From: Rapana venosa
Taxonomy: Eukaryota > Mollusca > Gastropoda > Neogastropoda > Muricidae
Assembly (NCBI GenBank): GCA_028751875.1
Contig: CM054140.1
Coordinates: forward strand, 50,895,714-50,959,713
Direction of reading: 5' to 3'
DNA length: 64,000 nucleotides
Below, in pieces: positions 22,176 through 34,882 of this stretch. The position numbers were made by a program, and so were the translations under genes. Positions within the stretch are counted from its first letter, which is position 1. Each line of letters starts with the position of its first letter. Below the pieces are notes generated by a model that was given only the letters and a program-made list of their open reading frames with translations, had not been told where the DNA came from and searched no databases.

Positions 22176-23700
22176 AAAACTGGGTTTGGATTCACCATCC
22201 TTTCAAATTTCCTGTCACCAAAAAAAATAAACAAACCCCCTAAAAAATCTGACTCGTTAAAAATTTCCCTTTATCTTGATAGTTACAAATTTTTTCTGGC
22301 AAAATTAATACAAATTTGGGAATTGACTTGGCTTTTTCTTATTTTCTGTGCAATTCAAACTTACACTTCGCTCCCCAAAATTTAAAAAACATGGGTTTAA
22401 TTAAACAAAGGACAGGGATTAAACAAAATATCAGGGAAATTAAAATTGGAAGTTTTGTAAACTTAGGAAATCATATTATTAAAGTATAGCCTCGTATGCT
22501 TTAAATTGAAAAAAAAAAAGTTTGGAAACTTATCATCAACACGTGACCCAAAACGTGGACAAGGTAATTAAGCGTGGATGTTTAAAACGGAACCAACTCC
22601 TTTTTTGCATTAAAAAAACCGAGTGTTCTTAGCATGAATCTTTCATAAATTAAAATTTTTTGCCCTTTATCGTTAATTATTTTTTGATTTTTTTTTTTCC
22701 CGTCTGGAAACAAATTTTAAACGAAAAAACCAGCTATATTTACTTTTATTTTTCATGTCTGGTGCCAATTTTTGTTTGAAAGAACAAATTTTTTTTGTCT
22801 TTGAGTTCATAAAAAAACTGACGCTCAAAAACCCACTTCCCGGGGCCCTCCCTTTCTATCCCAAAAAATATGTTCTGACCAAAAAAAATTTGATTTGGTT
22901 TTATCCAGTTTTCTTTACCCCAATTTCCCTATGTATAATCTTATATTAAAAAGCCCGTCCCACCACAAAGTGTTTGTGAAAATTTTTAAAAAGTTTTAAA
23001 CCAATAAATTTTAAAACACTTTTACTAAGGGTTTTTTTAAAAATAAAAAATTTATAAAATTTCGGGCTCCCCCTACGGTTTCAGGGTTTTGGAGGAATGA
23101 ATTGGCACATTCCAAAAACGGGGTTTTGGCAAAAAGTATGGACTTTTTTTAGGGGTGGATTTTTCATATATTTCCCCATGTTTTTTTGAAGCGTATGTTT
23201 AAAAATGGTTTTATTTTTTGGTTTTCAAATATTTTTCCCGGGAAAAGAGAGCCAAACTATCGAATTTTTTTTTCGTAAATTTTTTTTAAGTATTTCTTTC
23301 ACCCCCCCCCCCTCCCCCCCCTCCCTACAAGATTCCCCGCCAAAAAGAAATGAGGGCTAAGGGCCCTTTTTGAAAATTCATCCTAAACATTTTTAAAATG
23401 TTAACCATTTTGGGCTTTATCGGTTCCAAAAAACCCTTTTTCATGTACGGGTAAGGGGCCCCACGATTCTGAAAACAAAACATTTGTTTTATTCCTTTTT
23501 TTATGTTAGATTCAAAAGTTTTGCTTCCCCCTTTAAGATATTTAATGAAATTTTTTAAACCCATAACAAATTTTAAAACAAAAGAATATAATTTAGCAAA
23601 AAATTTAAAAAAAACACCTCGTTTGCTTTTTGGGGAAAATTTTGAAAAACCTTTTTACCTTTTTTGACGTTCGATAGCTAGTTTTATTTATTTAAAAAAA
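20640..23700. other. Corrupted, homopolymer-rich sequence; GT/G block and CAT-rich block
   Basis: 20,716-20,905 goes from tgtgtg to almost pure G, probably a mis-called GT tract. 21,280-21,640 is rich in 'catc' and 'atcat' words, resembling a damaged CAT-type repeat. 21,780-21,850 has CA and GCGC dinucleotides. 22,145-22,173 is a C run. No homology to a protein could be read in either strand. Confidence 0.5.
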
Positions 23701-23709
23701 GAGAAATTT

Positions 23710-25350
23710 GTTGGGCCTTAAAATACATCCCCGCTTACTTCCTTTGGGGATTTTAAATTTTGGACCGTGCCCCGGGGGCAAAGGGTAGAAAACCCGGGGA
23801 GGGAAAAGTGGAACACCGCAACCGCAAAAAAAGATCAGTGGAAGACAAACAATTTTTTGGGTTAACCCTCTTTATTCAGCCATCTATGCTTTTGTGGGTG
23901 GAAAAAGGGCTCTCTCTCTCCTCCCCCTCCTGCCTTCCTTGGCCCGGGAGCCCACCTTGGGGTTCCCCTTCCCCCCCTGATAAAACCTTCCCGAACCAAA
24001 CCCTCATATATCCCTTTCCAGGCCCAATGCAAAAGAAGCGGGCCACCACACTTTCGATCTTTACATGGGAACTAAAGAGAGCACCTGCCCCGGGTTTTGG
24101 GTTGGGCTAAAACAGTGTCCGGGAAAAACCGCCAAATCTTGGTTTTTCGTCTGGGTACGAAAAGAACGGCTTCGTATTGGGTTTTTTAAAAGAAAACTTT
24201 CCCCATCTTCCCAAAGAAGGGTGCTGCACTGGCTAATTTGGGAATGATGTTACCGCGTGGTCTTTCCTGGCGTTTTTCCTCCCCTTTGGGAGGGAAGAGA
24301 AAGGAAAAGAGAGAGAGAAGGGGAAGAGGTAAAAAGAGAGAAGGAGAGGAGAAAAGAGAGAAGGGGAGTCCAAACAAATTGGTTTCTTGGGAAAAATAAA
24401 GCCTTTTAGGAAAAAGAAGAGTTTCAGTTTCACACTGTGGCAAGATTTGAAAAATTCAAGAATTCTCTAAAAACTTGAACTTTAAATCTGGGTTGCTTTT
24501 TCTGTTGTTGACGGCAAATGACATTTTTTTAAGGTAAAGTCGTAAAATGGCTTTCTTTATCACATCTTAAAATCAAAAAGAAACAAAGAAGTTTGGCCCA
24601 AAAGAGGGTTTCCGTGAAATGGGAGGGTTCGCCAAAAGGTCATGTTTATTAGGGGACGAAAAACCAAAAATGGCGGAAATTCCCCGGGCACGTGATTGCA
24701 GCAGCCAATCAACAAGCCGGGCAAAGGGGCTCTGGTTAGCTTTAGTCGATCTTTTTGGCCGATTTTGGCCCCAAATTTAAGGAATTTTTGTTTTCTTTCG
24801 CAAATTATTTGGGGGTTATCTTTCCGTCCGCGTAACCCAAACGGAAAATTCCAAAACATTTTAAAAATAAACCCAAAAAATAAAATAAAAAAAATATAAA
24901 AACAAAAAGAAAAATTTTTCATTTTGCACAAAAATCTTTTTGGGTAAAACTATTTGCGTAAAAAAACCTCCGACTTGATACAAATTTTTAACAGTGTTTA
25001 AATTTTAAAATTTCGGAAAAAAACATTAAAAATTCAACAAAACTAAGTATTTATTGATTTAAAAAAAAAGAAGGATTATGCACCCCCAGTTTGTATACAA
25101 AAATAAAAATTATAAAAACCCCAATTTTCCAGAGAGGAGATATTCATAAATTTAAACATCCCTTGTGAAAAAAACAGTTTCTGGTCTGCTTGCACCCAAG
25201 CAAGCTTCTTTTAAAGGGTGTTTGTCAAATCCTAAAAAAAACCCATCCTTTTAATATTTAAAATTTCCATTTAAACATCTTCCAAACCATTTGTTTTTAT
25301 AAACAAAACCCAAAATTAACCCCCAAAAATTTTTAAAATTTTTTTTTCCT
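23710..25350 (-). repeat. Inverted, degraded match to the segment before LINE E (50,180-50,900)
   Basis: The reverse complement of 50,560-50,900 aligns to 23,710-24,060 (for example ctctttattcagccatc near 23,868), and that of 50,100-50,560 aligns to 24,740-25,350 (for example cagtttgtatac near 25,087). A ~670-base extra block (24,070-24,740, with an impure GA tract at 24,295-24,366) sits between. It may be a second copy of the LINE E leader on the other strand or an inverted duplicate. The alignment was made by eye over noisy sequence. Confidence 0.5.
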
Positions 25351-25559
25351 TTTTTAAGGAAAATTCAATAAAAAACCCTACACCCGGGGGACAGTCATAA
25401 GTGCCTTTTTGGTAGGGGGGGTTGAAAAATGGGTTTAAACCCGGGATTTTCAAAATTTTCCCGACCAATTTAACAAAAAATTTTCCTCAACAAAACATAA
25501 TTGACCTTAAAAAAACCCCAAAAAAAATCAAATTTTAGGGCGGAAAAATTTTACAAACC

Positions 25560-26140
25560 TCAAAGGGCCATTGGGGAAGGACCGGGCGGCAGGAAATGAA
25601 GAGGAAATCCAAAGTGAAAAAAGGGCCATTCTCCAAACCCGGGGGGGGGGGGGTCGGGGGGGAAAACCAACTCATGACAAAAGTTCCAGAAATCCCAAAC
25701 CAAATCCAAAACTCAAACAAAAAGAAAATTTTTGGGCCAGGTTGCCTTTAGAGGCCCCTTGGGGCCCAAAACAATTTGTGAAGGGGGCCAAAAAACCGAA
25801 ATTAGCAAATACGGCCAAACAAGCCAAAACAATTTGGAATTTTTTGAAAATTTTTTGGAGAGAAAAAAAAAACCCCGGAACCCAAAGGAAAGTTTTTACG
25901 CGCTTCCCCAAAGCTTTTACCATTGGGCCAAATTTTGGAAAAATTAAACCCAAGGACCTACAAAGGCGGTCCGCAGGGAAAAAAAGGGGGAATTTCCCCA
26001 GGGAAAAACCCTTTGGGCCTATTACAAAAAACCCTGGTCACCAAAAAATTTTCCCCTGGGAAAGACAAACAGTTTCCCGGGGTAAAATTAAGGCCCCCCT
26101 TGCCCCGAAAAAAAACCCCCCTTTTTTAATTCACGTTTAA
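25560..26140 (+). mobile_element. Degraded RTE-like LINE A tail
   Basis: Despite heavy noise the nucleotides follow LINE A2: ggcaggaaatgaagagga at about 25,589 matches the GLAGNEEE region, the ccgaaatt...gcaaatacggc stretch at 25,796 matches the thumb start, and gacctacaaaggcggtccgc at 25,955 matches the LQRRIQA region. Frame is unreadable. The element probably continues towards 26,450, but homology is lost. Confidence 0.55.
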
Positions 26141-27640
26141 AACGTTGAAGGGCTTCAACGGCATCCTTCAAAGGAAAATCCCAAAAGAAACCAGCCAGAA
26201 AAGTCCGACGGGCATCCTTGTTGGGAAGGGGGGAACCCTTTTTGTACCAGGGACTTGCCCGGGCCCCGCAGTGGAAAACGTTTGGCCAACCCTTCTTAAA
26301 AGCCGGGGGCCCCAAAAAGACCCTGGGGGGGCCCCGGGGAAAGGAACAAATAACAGGAATGAAACCAAAATTTTAAAGACAACAAGGGGGGGGGGAAAAT
26401 TTAAGGGGGGGGACAGGGGTAAAAACCACCCCCTTAAAAAATTCCAACTTACCTTTAAAAAATAGGGGGTTTAGGGGGGCCCCAAAAAGAGTTTAAAATT
26501 TCACGCTTTATGAATTTTATGGGTTTTTTTAAAGAAACCTTAAAAAAATTTAAAAACGCTTTTCAGAGTTTAATTTTTAATAACATACAGGGGCTATACC
26601 AATAGACCAAAATAAAATTGAAAAACAACAAAAAGCGGAAACACTTCTTTGTGTTAAATGGGCATCATATCAAACTTAAACAATTAATTTAAAATTTTAT
26701 AAAAATAGAATTTAAGAAACTTATTAGAAAATTTTTTTTGGGTAGGGGGGGTTTTGGGGGGGGGGAAACGGTTAAATTTAAGGGGGGGGTAATAAAGGGG
26801 TTTTATTGGGAATTTTTTTTTTATTTTAAATTTAAAAAAGGGGGGGAAAAAAATTTTGGGGGAAATTTTTAGGACCCCCCATTAAGAATTAAAAAAAGGA
26901 AATAAAACTTAAAATTTTTTAAAAAAAATAAATAAATTTAATAATTTTAAATTTTTAAAATACTAATAAAAATTCCCTTTTTTTGATTAAAAAAAGAAAA
27001 GGTTTCCCCAAAAAAAAAGAAGAAAAAAAAATTTTGGGAAAGAAAAAAAAAAAATGGAAAAAAATTTAAAAAAATTGAAAACCCCAAAAAGGCTTAAAAA
27101 AATCGGTTTTTGCTTTCCTTTGGATTAAAAAATTTTTTTAAGAACAATTCCAAAAAACAAAAAATTAATACACCCGGAAAAAAAAAAAAAAAAGGGGGGG
27201 TTGAGAAAAATGAAAAAATAAATAAAATTTTGGAAAAAAAAGGCTTAAAATAATCGGTTTCCCCTTTTGGAAAATTAAAAAGTTTTAAAAAAATTTTTTA
27301 AAAACGTTTTTTTTTTTGGTTCCCCAAAAATTTTTGGGCTAAAAAACCAAAGAAAAAAATTTCCGGGAATTAAGTTTTAAAATTAAACCCAGCAGGCAAA
27401 ATCCAAACTTCAAACCTTTCCCAAAAACTTTCCTTCCTTGGGTTTTTCGGGAAAAAAGAAACCGGTTGGCCGGGTTTTCCGGGGGGGGGGGGGGGGGGAC
27501 GGGAACGCTTGCCCAAATTGGGAACCGCAAATCGGGGGTTTTCTTTGGGTTTTTTGGGGCTGGCTTTTTTTTTAAAGGGGAAAGGTTTGGTAAAATGGGG
27601 GGGGTTGGGGCAAATTTGGGGTGTTGGAAATTATTCCGGC
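26141..27640. other. Corrupted A/T- and G-run DNA, nothing recognised
   Basis: About 1.5 kb of low-complexity text (runs of A, T and G). No protein similarity and no clear repeat structure. Open frames are by-products of missing stop diversity. Confidence 0.6.
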
Positions 27641-28620
27641 CTTTTGGGGGGGGTTTGGGGGGTTTCCCCTTGGGCCCCCCTTGGGGGCCCCTTACCATTT
27701 CCCCGCAGGACTGTCTTTGACCCGGTGTTTTTGCCTTGTTGTGGGGCCAAAAAACCCTTTCGTTTTCCCCCTTTGAATGTATTACAAGGGTTTTTGTTTT
27801 GCCCGCCCGTGGGCCTCGATCTGCTGCCAGAGTTGTCCCTTGGTTTTAAAGGTTCTGTAGGGGATGTTTTAGGGTCCCCCCCGAGGCACTTCATCTCAAA
27901 AAGGGGTTGAATTGGGGGGGCGGTTTTAAATTTGGGGAGTAAATTTTATTTAGCTTCACAGCTGGGACAAGGCAATGGATTGACGAGTTTTCCCTTTTAG
28001 TTTGACCTTTGTGTGGGTTTTGATTTGTTTTTTTATTTCCCCCAAATTTGGGCCCCTTAGTCAAAGGGGAGAAATGCCACAGGGAAAATCTATCTTCAAA
28101 CCCCTTTGTGTGCTCGTTTCCTTCTTTTGGTTTTTGATGCTTCAAGGGGATTGAAAGTTTCCACCCTCTGTGTCTCACCAAATTTTATCTTGATGCTGGG
28201 GGGGAAAGTTGGGCGGGGTGGTATGTTCACTAGGGGCTTGCTCTTTTTTCCCTGCTGTCTCCATACCGTGGGGGGATTGGTTTTTGTTTCCAGTTGGGGG
28301 AGAACCATGGAGGTTTTTTCTTCCTGCGGCCCCTGAGATAAAAAATATCGTCTGCGAATCGAAAAATTGAGAAGGGCCCTTTTTTTCCTTTTTGTGATTG
28401 TGGTCCCTTTAAGTCAAAGGGGGGCCTCTTGCATTTAAGTTCCCAAAGGGAAAACGTTTTTAAAAAAAAAGGGGGGTAGCGGGCAGCCTTGTTGGACTCC
28501 AACTGAAGTCCGGAAAAAACTCCCCCTTTTTTCCCACCCCCTGGGACTGCACTGTTGGGGGGCTGTCATACAGCGCCTGGGGACTTGAAAAAAGGTCCTC
28601 GGGCGAAGTTTTAGTCTCTC
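27640..28620 (-). mobile_element. Degraded RTE-like LINE RT, minus strand
   Basis: Minus-strand reading shows a VGVQQGC-like box at about 28,505-28,476 and a clear FRFADDI box at about 28,368-28,345, followed by an RYG-like thumb segment near 28,260. This is the order of an A-type LINE RT. Other motifs are masked by errors. The 3' limit at 27,640 is uncertain. Confidence 0.6.
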
Positions 28621-29480
28621 CCCAAAAAAAGCGCAAAATTTTTCTTCATGAGAAATTTTCTAGTCTGTCTGTGTTGTTTTTATTTGTTTTCCCCTTTTTT
28701 CCCTTTATTCTTGGGGTGGTGTCAAACAGTTGTTGGAACCCCCCTTTCTGTTTTTTTTCCTTTTTCCCAAAAAGATGGGGAATGTCTTTTCTGTCATGTC
28801 TTGCGGGTTTGAACAGTTTTTTTTTGGCAAATTTTTTTGAAAATTTTATATATTTCAAATTTTTTAAATTTTTTTTCCAAATTTGAAAATTTATTTTCAA
28901 AAAATTTTTTATTATGATGATAAAAGTTTTTACCGGGTTGTGCTTGTCTTTGGGGGCCCCCTTTATACTTTGAAACCTGCTTAGCCTTTAAAATTTTCAG
29001 GGGATTCACGATCCAAAAACCCCTTTCCCTCCAACTGCTTGTGTTTTCCACTCCACTGGGAAAAAGACTCTGACTGTAAAAGACTTGAAAGCTTTTTCCC
29101 CCCACGTTTGGGTTTCCCCACAAAGCAAAATCGCCTTTCCAGAGCACATTTTAAAAAACCTTGGGGAATTTCACTGCAGCAAAACCAGAAGGGAAAATCG
29201 GGGCTACCTTTAACGGGGCCCCTGGGTTCCCCCCAAATTTTCCCCCCCCCCTCCCCTTTGACGTCACGAAAAGCAACAAATGTTACCCGGGCCAAAAACA
29301 CTTTCTGCTTTTCTGGTCCCCACCTTTTTCAACATTTGTGTTTGGCTCTGGGCTTCCTTTTGGTTTTTATCCCAAAGTGTGTCAGGGGCTGCATGAGATC
29401 TAAACCCCCCATGCCCCGTTCTTTTTCCCTTTTTCCCCACCTGATCACAAACCAAAATATTGCTTTCCCTTTTACAATCC
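28621..29480. other. Corrupted DNA, nothing recognised
   Basis: T-rich and pyrimidine-rich text between a minus-strand RT remnant and a plus-strand CR1-type LINE. It may contain the leader or ORF1 of the latter, but no motif supports that. Confidence 0.4.
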
Positions 29481-29539
29481 CTACCAAACACCCTCATCCC
29501 GTTTCCCCGATTTGTCAAAAGTCAATCAACCCCCGTCTT

Positions 29540-32515
29540 CTCCAACCCTCTCTTTTCCTCCCCAAACCCTTCCCTTTCCCTATGTGTTTAAAATAAAACG
29601 CCCTCTGTCTGCCCTGAAAGGCAAAGCCGACTTCATTTTGATTTTTTTTCTGATTACAACATAGATCCCAAAATTTTTTACAGAAACTTGGGCCCAAAAA
29701 CCCCCTATGCCCCAACCAAAGATAAAAAAGCTGACTCCCCTGGTACAAAACTCTTTCTTTCCCCCGACTCTCCCTGGAGGTGGCATTGCCCCTCGGTTTC
29801 AAAGACACTTGCTTTCCCGCTTTGTTACTGTCAACATTCCTTTTCAACCCGAATTTTTTTGAAGTCTGGAACTTAAATTACCTTACCTGGGCCAAAAATT
29901 GTTACTTTTTTGTTGCCTTTTTTCCCTTTCCCCCCCCAACCGTTTGAAAAAAATTTGACATCTTCAGTTTTCCACCCAAAGGGAAATTTCTGACCTTTCC
30001 TTTACTATTACAGCCCTTTCTCTAAAAAAAAAAACATTTTGGGGAATTTAATTTAACCCCGTCGCAACCAGTCATCCTGATGTCAAGGTTTTTTTTCTCT
30101 TTTTTTGTCAAATCACTTTTTTCCATGGTTTTAAAAAGAACCAACACAAAAATTTAGGCCCCATTTTTTGAATGGCTTTTAAACCCTATTTTTACAAGGT
30201 CTAGTCCCCAAACTCAGTCTGGGATTGTCAATTTACGAAATGCCTTTTTTCATTCTGCCTTTTTTTTTCCCTTTTCAAAATTGCAAAGGCCCTTAAACAG
30301 AAAAAAAAAAGTGCATTTTTCCCCTCGAAACCTCAAGGCCATTATATTCAAAAATTTCCCTTTTTCCCAAACGGGTTTTCGCCTAAACACAAAAACCCCC
30401 CCCATTCTGACCCTTTTAAGCACTACAAACCGGGCCTCAAACCAAAATTTTCCTTTTAAAGAAACATGGGGCCTCCCCACTGACCCTCTCCTGCCTGAAA
30501 AGACCCAATGGGGGGCCCCCATGGTACAAACCAAAGGAAAACCCTTTTGGGCCATAACGCAAAAAGGGCCGGCAAATTTGAGGGCAAAGGCAAAAAACAA
30601 AAAAGGAAAAAAAACAAACAGCTTTTTTCGTTTAAAAAAAATCAACAAAATTAAAACCTAATTCGTTCAGCAAAAAACAAAAATATTGCTCCTTTCAAGG
30701 CTCGAAAGCCAAGTTATGGAAAATTTTCTTTTTTCCACATCCACGATTTTTTGGAAATTTAGAGGGCTAGTCCTTGCCTTCTATTCACGACCATCTGAAA
30801 ATTCTTCTATTTTTTCTGGGATTCTTCTTGACAAATCCGCAAAAATTTGCTCCAGTTTTTGGGTCATATCCTTTCCAGCCTTTTCCCGCTTTTGATCCCC
30901 AAATTTTGGTTTTCCTCATCCTTTTCCCTTTTTTTAACGGGAAGCGGAAAGAAATTCGAGCTAAAATTTGAAAAGGAATGGGTATAAAAATCATGTTTTC
31001 TTTCCCCCCTAAGCTTCTCTTTTTTACAAGGGGTTTTCCTGACAACCCTTTTTCCCACAAAAAGAAAAAAAAAGAAAATTTCTCCCTTTTCTCTGGAAAT
31101 GTTTTTTCCTTCAGCTCTAAAAAAAATGCTATAGAAAACCTTTTACTTTTAAAAAAAAATGACCTTTGGAAAACCCCGACATTTTTCAAGAATATACACC
31201 GGGTTTCCAAAAATACCCTTTATCTGTAAAAATTTCCTTTAAAAAAAAGTTCTAAAAAAACTCAAAAGCCCCCTTCTCTCCAACAATCTCCTTCCCGCGT
31301 TTCAGTCTGCCCCAACGCGCAAACCCAGCACTGGGAAAAACCTTTGCCCACACCTTTTAACACACTTCTACTCGTTTGCTCAGGGAAAATCTTTTCTTAC
31401 TCTAAATCCCAAATTATCTGCAGCCCTTTTGGAACCCATTGCCACCCCTTAAAAACTTTCTCTTTTCCCTTTCAAAAAAAAATTTGGGGGTTTCTGGTTT
31501 CAGCCCTTAAAGGTTAGTTTTATATTTAAGAAATAAAACCCCGGACAGTTTTACAGTAAACAAGATTCATCCCGTTTCCTGCAAGATTTTGGGAAAGGGA
31601 GTTCCCACGGGATTTGTTTTGGGGCCCTGTCTTTTCCAACCCCCTTAAAAACTGCTCCCATGTCAAAATTAAATTAAAACCCCCATCCAAACAACCATCA
31701 ATTTTTAAAGCAAAAAGGGCTTCAAATTTAAGCGGCGGAAAACCCGAAAATCCCCGTCTCTCTTTAAATATGGCCCAAAAAATGTTTCCCAAAAATTACA
31801 AAAATTTCATGAAACAGAAAAAATTAAGTAAATGCAATAAAAAAGGAAAACCCTCTTGTTTGGGGACCCAAAAAAAACTCTCTTCCCCTCACAACAGCTT
31901 CAAAACAACTTGGCAATGTATCACCCCCTTTAATCCCCCTGCTGTGAAAATATCCCAAGGGTCCTTTTTGACAAAAACATTCTTAGCAAAAAAATTTATA
32001 CCAAAGAAAAACCCGCCAACCCGCTTTAATTTAATAAAGGCCGTTTATGCAATTCGAAAAAAACCCGTCCAAAAGATGCAAAAACCCAAATTGTACTTCT
32101 CCAAATTTTTTACTTTGGGTATTGCCCCTTCTCTGTTTGGTGGTTGCAAATATCAAATTTAAAAACCCTAAAAGTAAACAAAAATTGCAGCTCGTCTAAT
32201 CCTAAAAGAAAAAAATCTGAATATTACCCCCCCTCTTGCAATCTCTCCACTGGTGCATGGCCCCAAAGAGTAAATAAAAAGATCAGTACCCTCTGTTCAA
32301 ATGGCCACAAAACAACCTGTACCTTTGTTAAATTTTCCAAAAAAAGGGACTCCTTTATTTCTTCCGCTTCTGCAGATACCTTTTTTCCTTACGAAAAAAA
32401 GATTAAAATCCCCCCCGGGGCCCTCGCTCTTTTGAATTTATGGTCCAAATTTATTGGGAAAAATTTCCCCCCTTTTTCTCTTCCGCAAAAAGCCCTTCTT
32501 AACGAAATTTTTTAA
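29540..32515 (+). mobile_element. LINE D, degraded CR1/L2-type LINE (endonuclease, RT, C-terminus)
   Basis: Reading through frameshifts, the order is endonuclease start near 29,610 (KADFIL), TETW box at 29,680, PGGGIA box at 29,773-29,790, linker, RT fingers NNLLPAFQSA at 31,282-31,311, GVPTGFVLGPCLF at 31,599-31,637 ([10 protein letters not shown] box of CR1-type RTs), and a C-terminal stretch through AARLIL-like, ISTLCSNGHKTT (32,281-32,316) and SSADT to a stop at 32,513-32,515. The spacing is right for a near-complete ORF2. Frame changes are too many to judge whether the genomic copy is truly dead or only badly sequenced. Confidence 0.65.
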
Positions 32516-33241
32516 ATCCGCCTAAGACATGTTTATGTTAAAACCCAAGATTTTTTCTTTTCCCGTCATCTCATACTTTTTTCCCCCGGAAACAAAAAAG
32601 AAATTTTTAATTTGCCCTGCCAAAGGGTGTGTGACCTCTGTTTTTGTGGGGTGGGGTGTGTGGTGTGTTGTGAAAATTTTGAATTGTGGAACCCCATTAA
32701 ATTGTCATGGTTGTATGACTGTGTAAGGAAGGTTGAGTGGGGAAACGCTTTTTATTTGTCTCTGCAAAATATAGCGTATTATAAAATTTCCCTTTTTTTT
32801 CTTATTCTTTTTTCTTCTTTTTTCTTTATTTTTTTTCTTTTCTTCTTTCTTTTTTATTTTTTTTTTTATTATTTTTAATTTTTTATTTTTCATGCTTCCC
32901 CCCAGCTTCCCCGGAATTTTTTTTTAGTTGGGGCAAATTCCAGATTTATTTCCTTACACTATTATTTTTCCCCCTGCATAGTTCGTTTTTTTATTTCGCA
33001 CCAATTTTGATTCAAATTGGTTTGTTCGAAAAACTGTTTTCGTAAAGGGTTTTCATTATTTATTCACATTTCAAAAAGCATCACTTGTAGCATTCAAACA
33101 CTTTGTCCCGTTCTTGTCTTTTTCATCTGATGTCCCCTAAAATTTTTAAATGGGTTAAAAAGGAAAACCATAGCAGAAAGGGGGGAGGTTTGTTTTGGGG
33201 CTTTTAAGGGTTTGGGGGGAGGGTGGGGGGGGGGAAAAAAT

Positions 33242-33276
<35 letters not shown>

Positions 33277-33721
33277 AAAAAGGGGGGGGGGGGGGGGACC
33301 GGGGGGGGGGGGGGGCCCAAAAAAGAAAAGAAAAAAACAAAATTAAAATTAGGGCCTCCAAAAAAGAAAAATCCCCTAAAGGAAAAAAAACCGAAAAACC
33401 AAAATTTAAAAACCAAAAATGCAAAAAATAAAGAAATAAAAAAAATATGGGGCAGGCCGGGGGTTTAAAGGGCTTTATTGGAAAAAAGGGGGAAGGGGGG
33501 TAAAGGGTTTTGGGTAAAATTTAATTTGAAAGGGAAAAAAAATTTTTTTTTTTTTTCCCCCCCAAAAAATTTTCCCCCCCCCCAAAAAAAAAAAAAACCC
33601 CCCTTTTTTTGGGGGGGGGGTTTTTTGGGGGCCCCCCGGGTTTTTAAAGGGGGGTTTTTTTCCCGCCCCCCCCCTTTTTTTTTTTTTTGTTTAGTTTAAA
33701 AAGGGGAAAAATTTTTTGGGT

Positions 33722-33755
<34 letters not shown>

Positions 33756-33790
33756 CCCCGAAAAAATGGGGAAATTTTTTTTAAAGGGAA
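32516..33790. other. Low-complexity, corrupted DNA with T, G, C and A runs
   Basis: 32,780-32,890 is T-rich. 33,225-33,315 is nearly pure G. 33,535-33,760 alternates long A, T, C and G runs. It is the junction into the clean second copy and is probably a low-coverage zone. No gene. Confidence 0.6.
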
Positions 33791-33799
33791 ATTTTGAAG

Positions 33800-34056
33800 A
33801 AAAAGTGATATGGTTCGGCCCGTCTCCGCCACAACACTTCCCAAAAACGTACGCAGGGAACACTCGAAGGGGGCAGAAAGAGGGGAAGACAGAACAAGTC
33901 ATGGATGGACAACATCAGAGAATGTATCAGGATGAATGACTCGGCACTACTGCGCAGAGCCGAGGACCGAGACGGATGGAGGAGGCTTACCACGGCATCG
34001 TCTTTCGTGTCTCCCCCACGACCGCCAAGGTCACGGGTCTGATGATGATGATGACG
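33800..34056 (+). mobile_element. LINE A0 C-terminal tail (copy 2)
   Basis: Clean version of 1,830-2,100: an FG-x-V-like start, Arg/Gly-rich KGAERGEDRT segment in frame pieces, SALLRRAEDRDGWRRL and a final SFVSPPRPP segment. It ends in gatgatgatgatga at 34,041-34,054, a short tandem-repeat 3' tail typical of RTE elements. The rest of A0 is not present upstream because corrupted sequence begins there. Confidence 0.65.
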
Positions 34057-34585
34057 TCCATCAGTATTGGGCCCTGGATTTGTTTGATGTCGGCGATAAG
34101 CGACAGCCTCCGTATGGAGAAGGCAGCGTGCTGCAGGCAGAGCGCCATCACAAACACCAGCACGTGCATCACTGGCTCACAGGCTGGCCTGCTGTCACTG
34201 TCACACACCTTTGTCATATCGCACAAAGTTGTCCCCTTTTGAATTGTTTTTGTCTCCAGCCAAACACACTCAGATGACATCGATGTGTTCACATTCCACT
34301 AGAGACAGTTCATCAGGGAAATAAGCACGGCACAACAAGCATAGCTCCTAACATCAGCTGGTGTGACCGTGCCACTGCTCACCTGTGCCAAGTCAGGGGA
34401 CTTTTTTATTCACATAGCGTGAATACCTTGACATTTTCTCCAAACACCCCTATTGCAGCCTCCATGTCGCAAATCGACCATTTTCAGATAGTTTCATGTA
34501 GTCGAGTGCGTTAACTGAATTTCAACACAGGTAGTAGTTTTCACGGCAACTGACGCCATGATTTCTCGCCCCCTCCCCCCTCCAG
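34057..34585. repeat. Unclassified repeat DNA (copy 2 of 2,101-2,640)
   Basis: Nearly identical to the first copy, differing by single-base indels. No coding region supported. Confidence 0.4.
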
Positions 34586-34589
34586 AGAA

Positions 34590-34650
<61 letters not shown>

Positions 34651-34690
34651 GAGAGAGACGAGAGAGAGGAGAGAGAGCGAGAGAGAGAGA
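34586..34690. repeat. (GA)n microsatellite, copy 2
   Basis: GA dinucleotides interrupted by gga, gatga, gacga and gcga. The interruption pattern differs from 2,641-2,745. Confidence 0.95.
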
Positions 34691-34782
34691 CAAAATCGAA
34701 ATTAGAAAGCAAAAAATGCAGAGAATACTGAAGTGCCAAACAGTTTTTAAACTTAAACACACACACACACACTCACTCACAG

Positions 34783-34823
34783 TAATAATAATAATAATAA
34801 TAATAATAATGATGATGATGATG

Positions 34824-34882
<59 letters not shown>

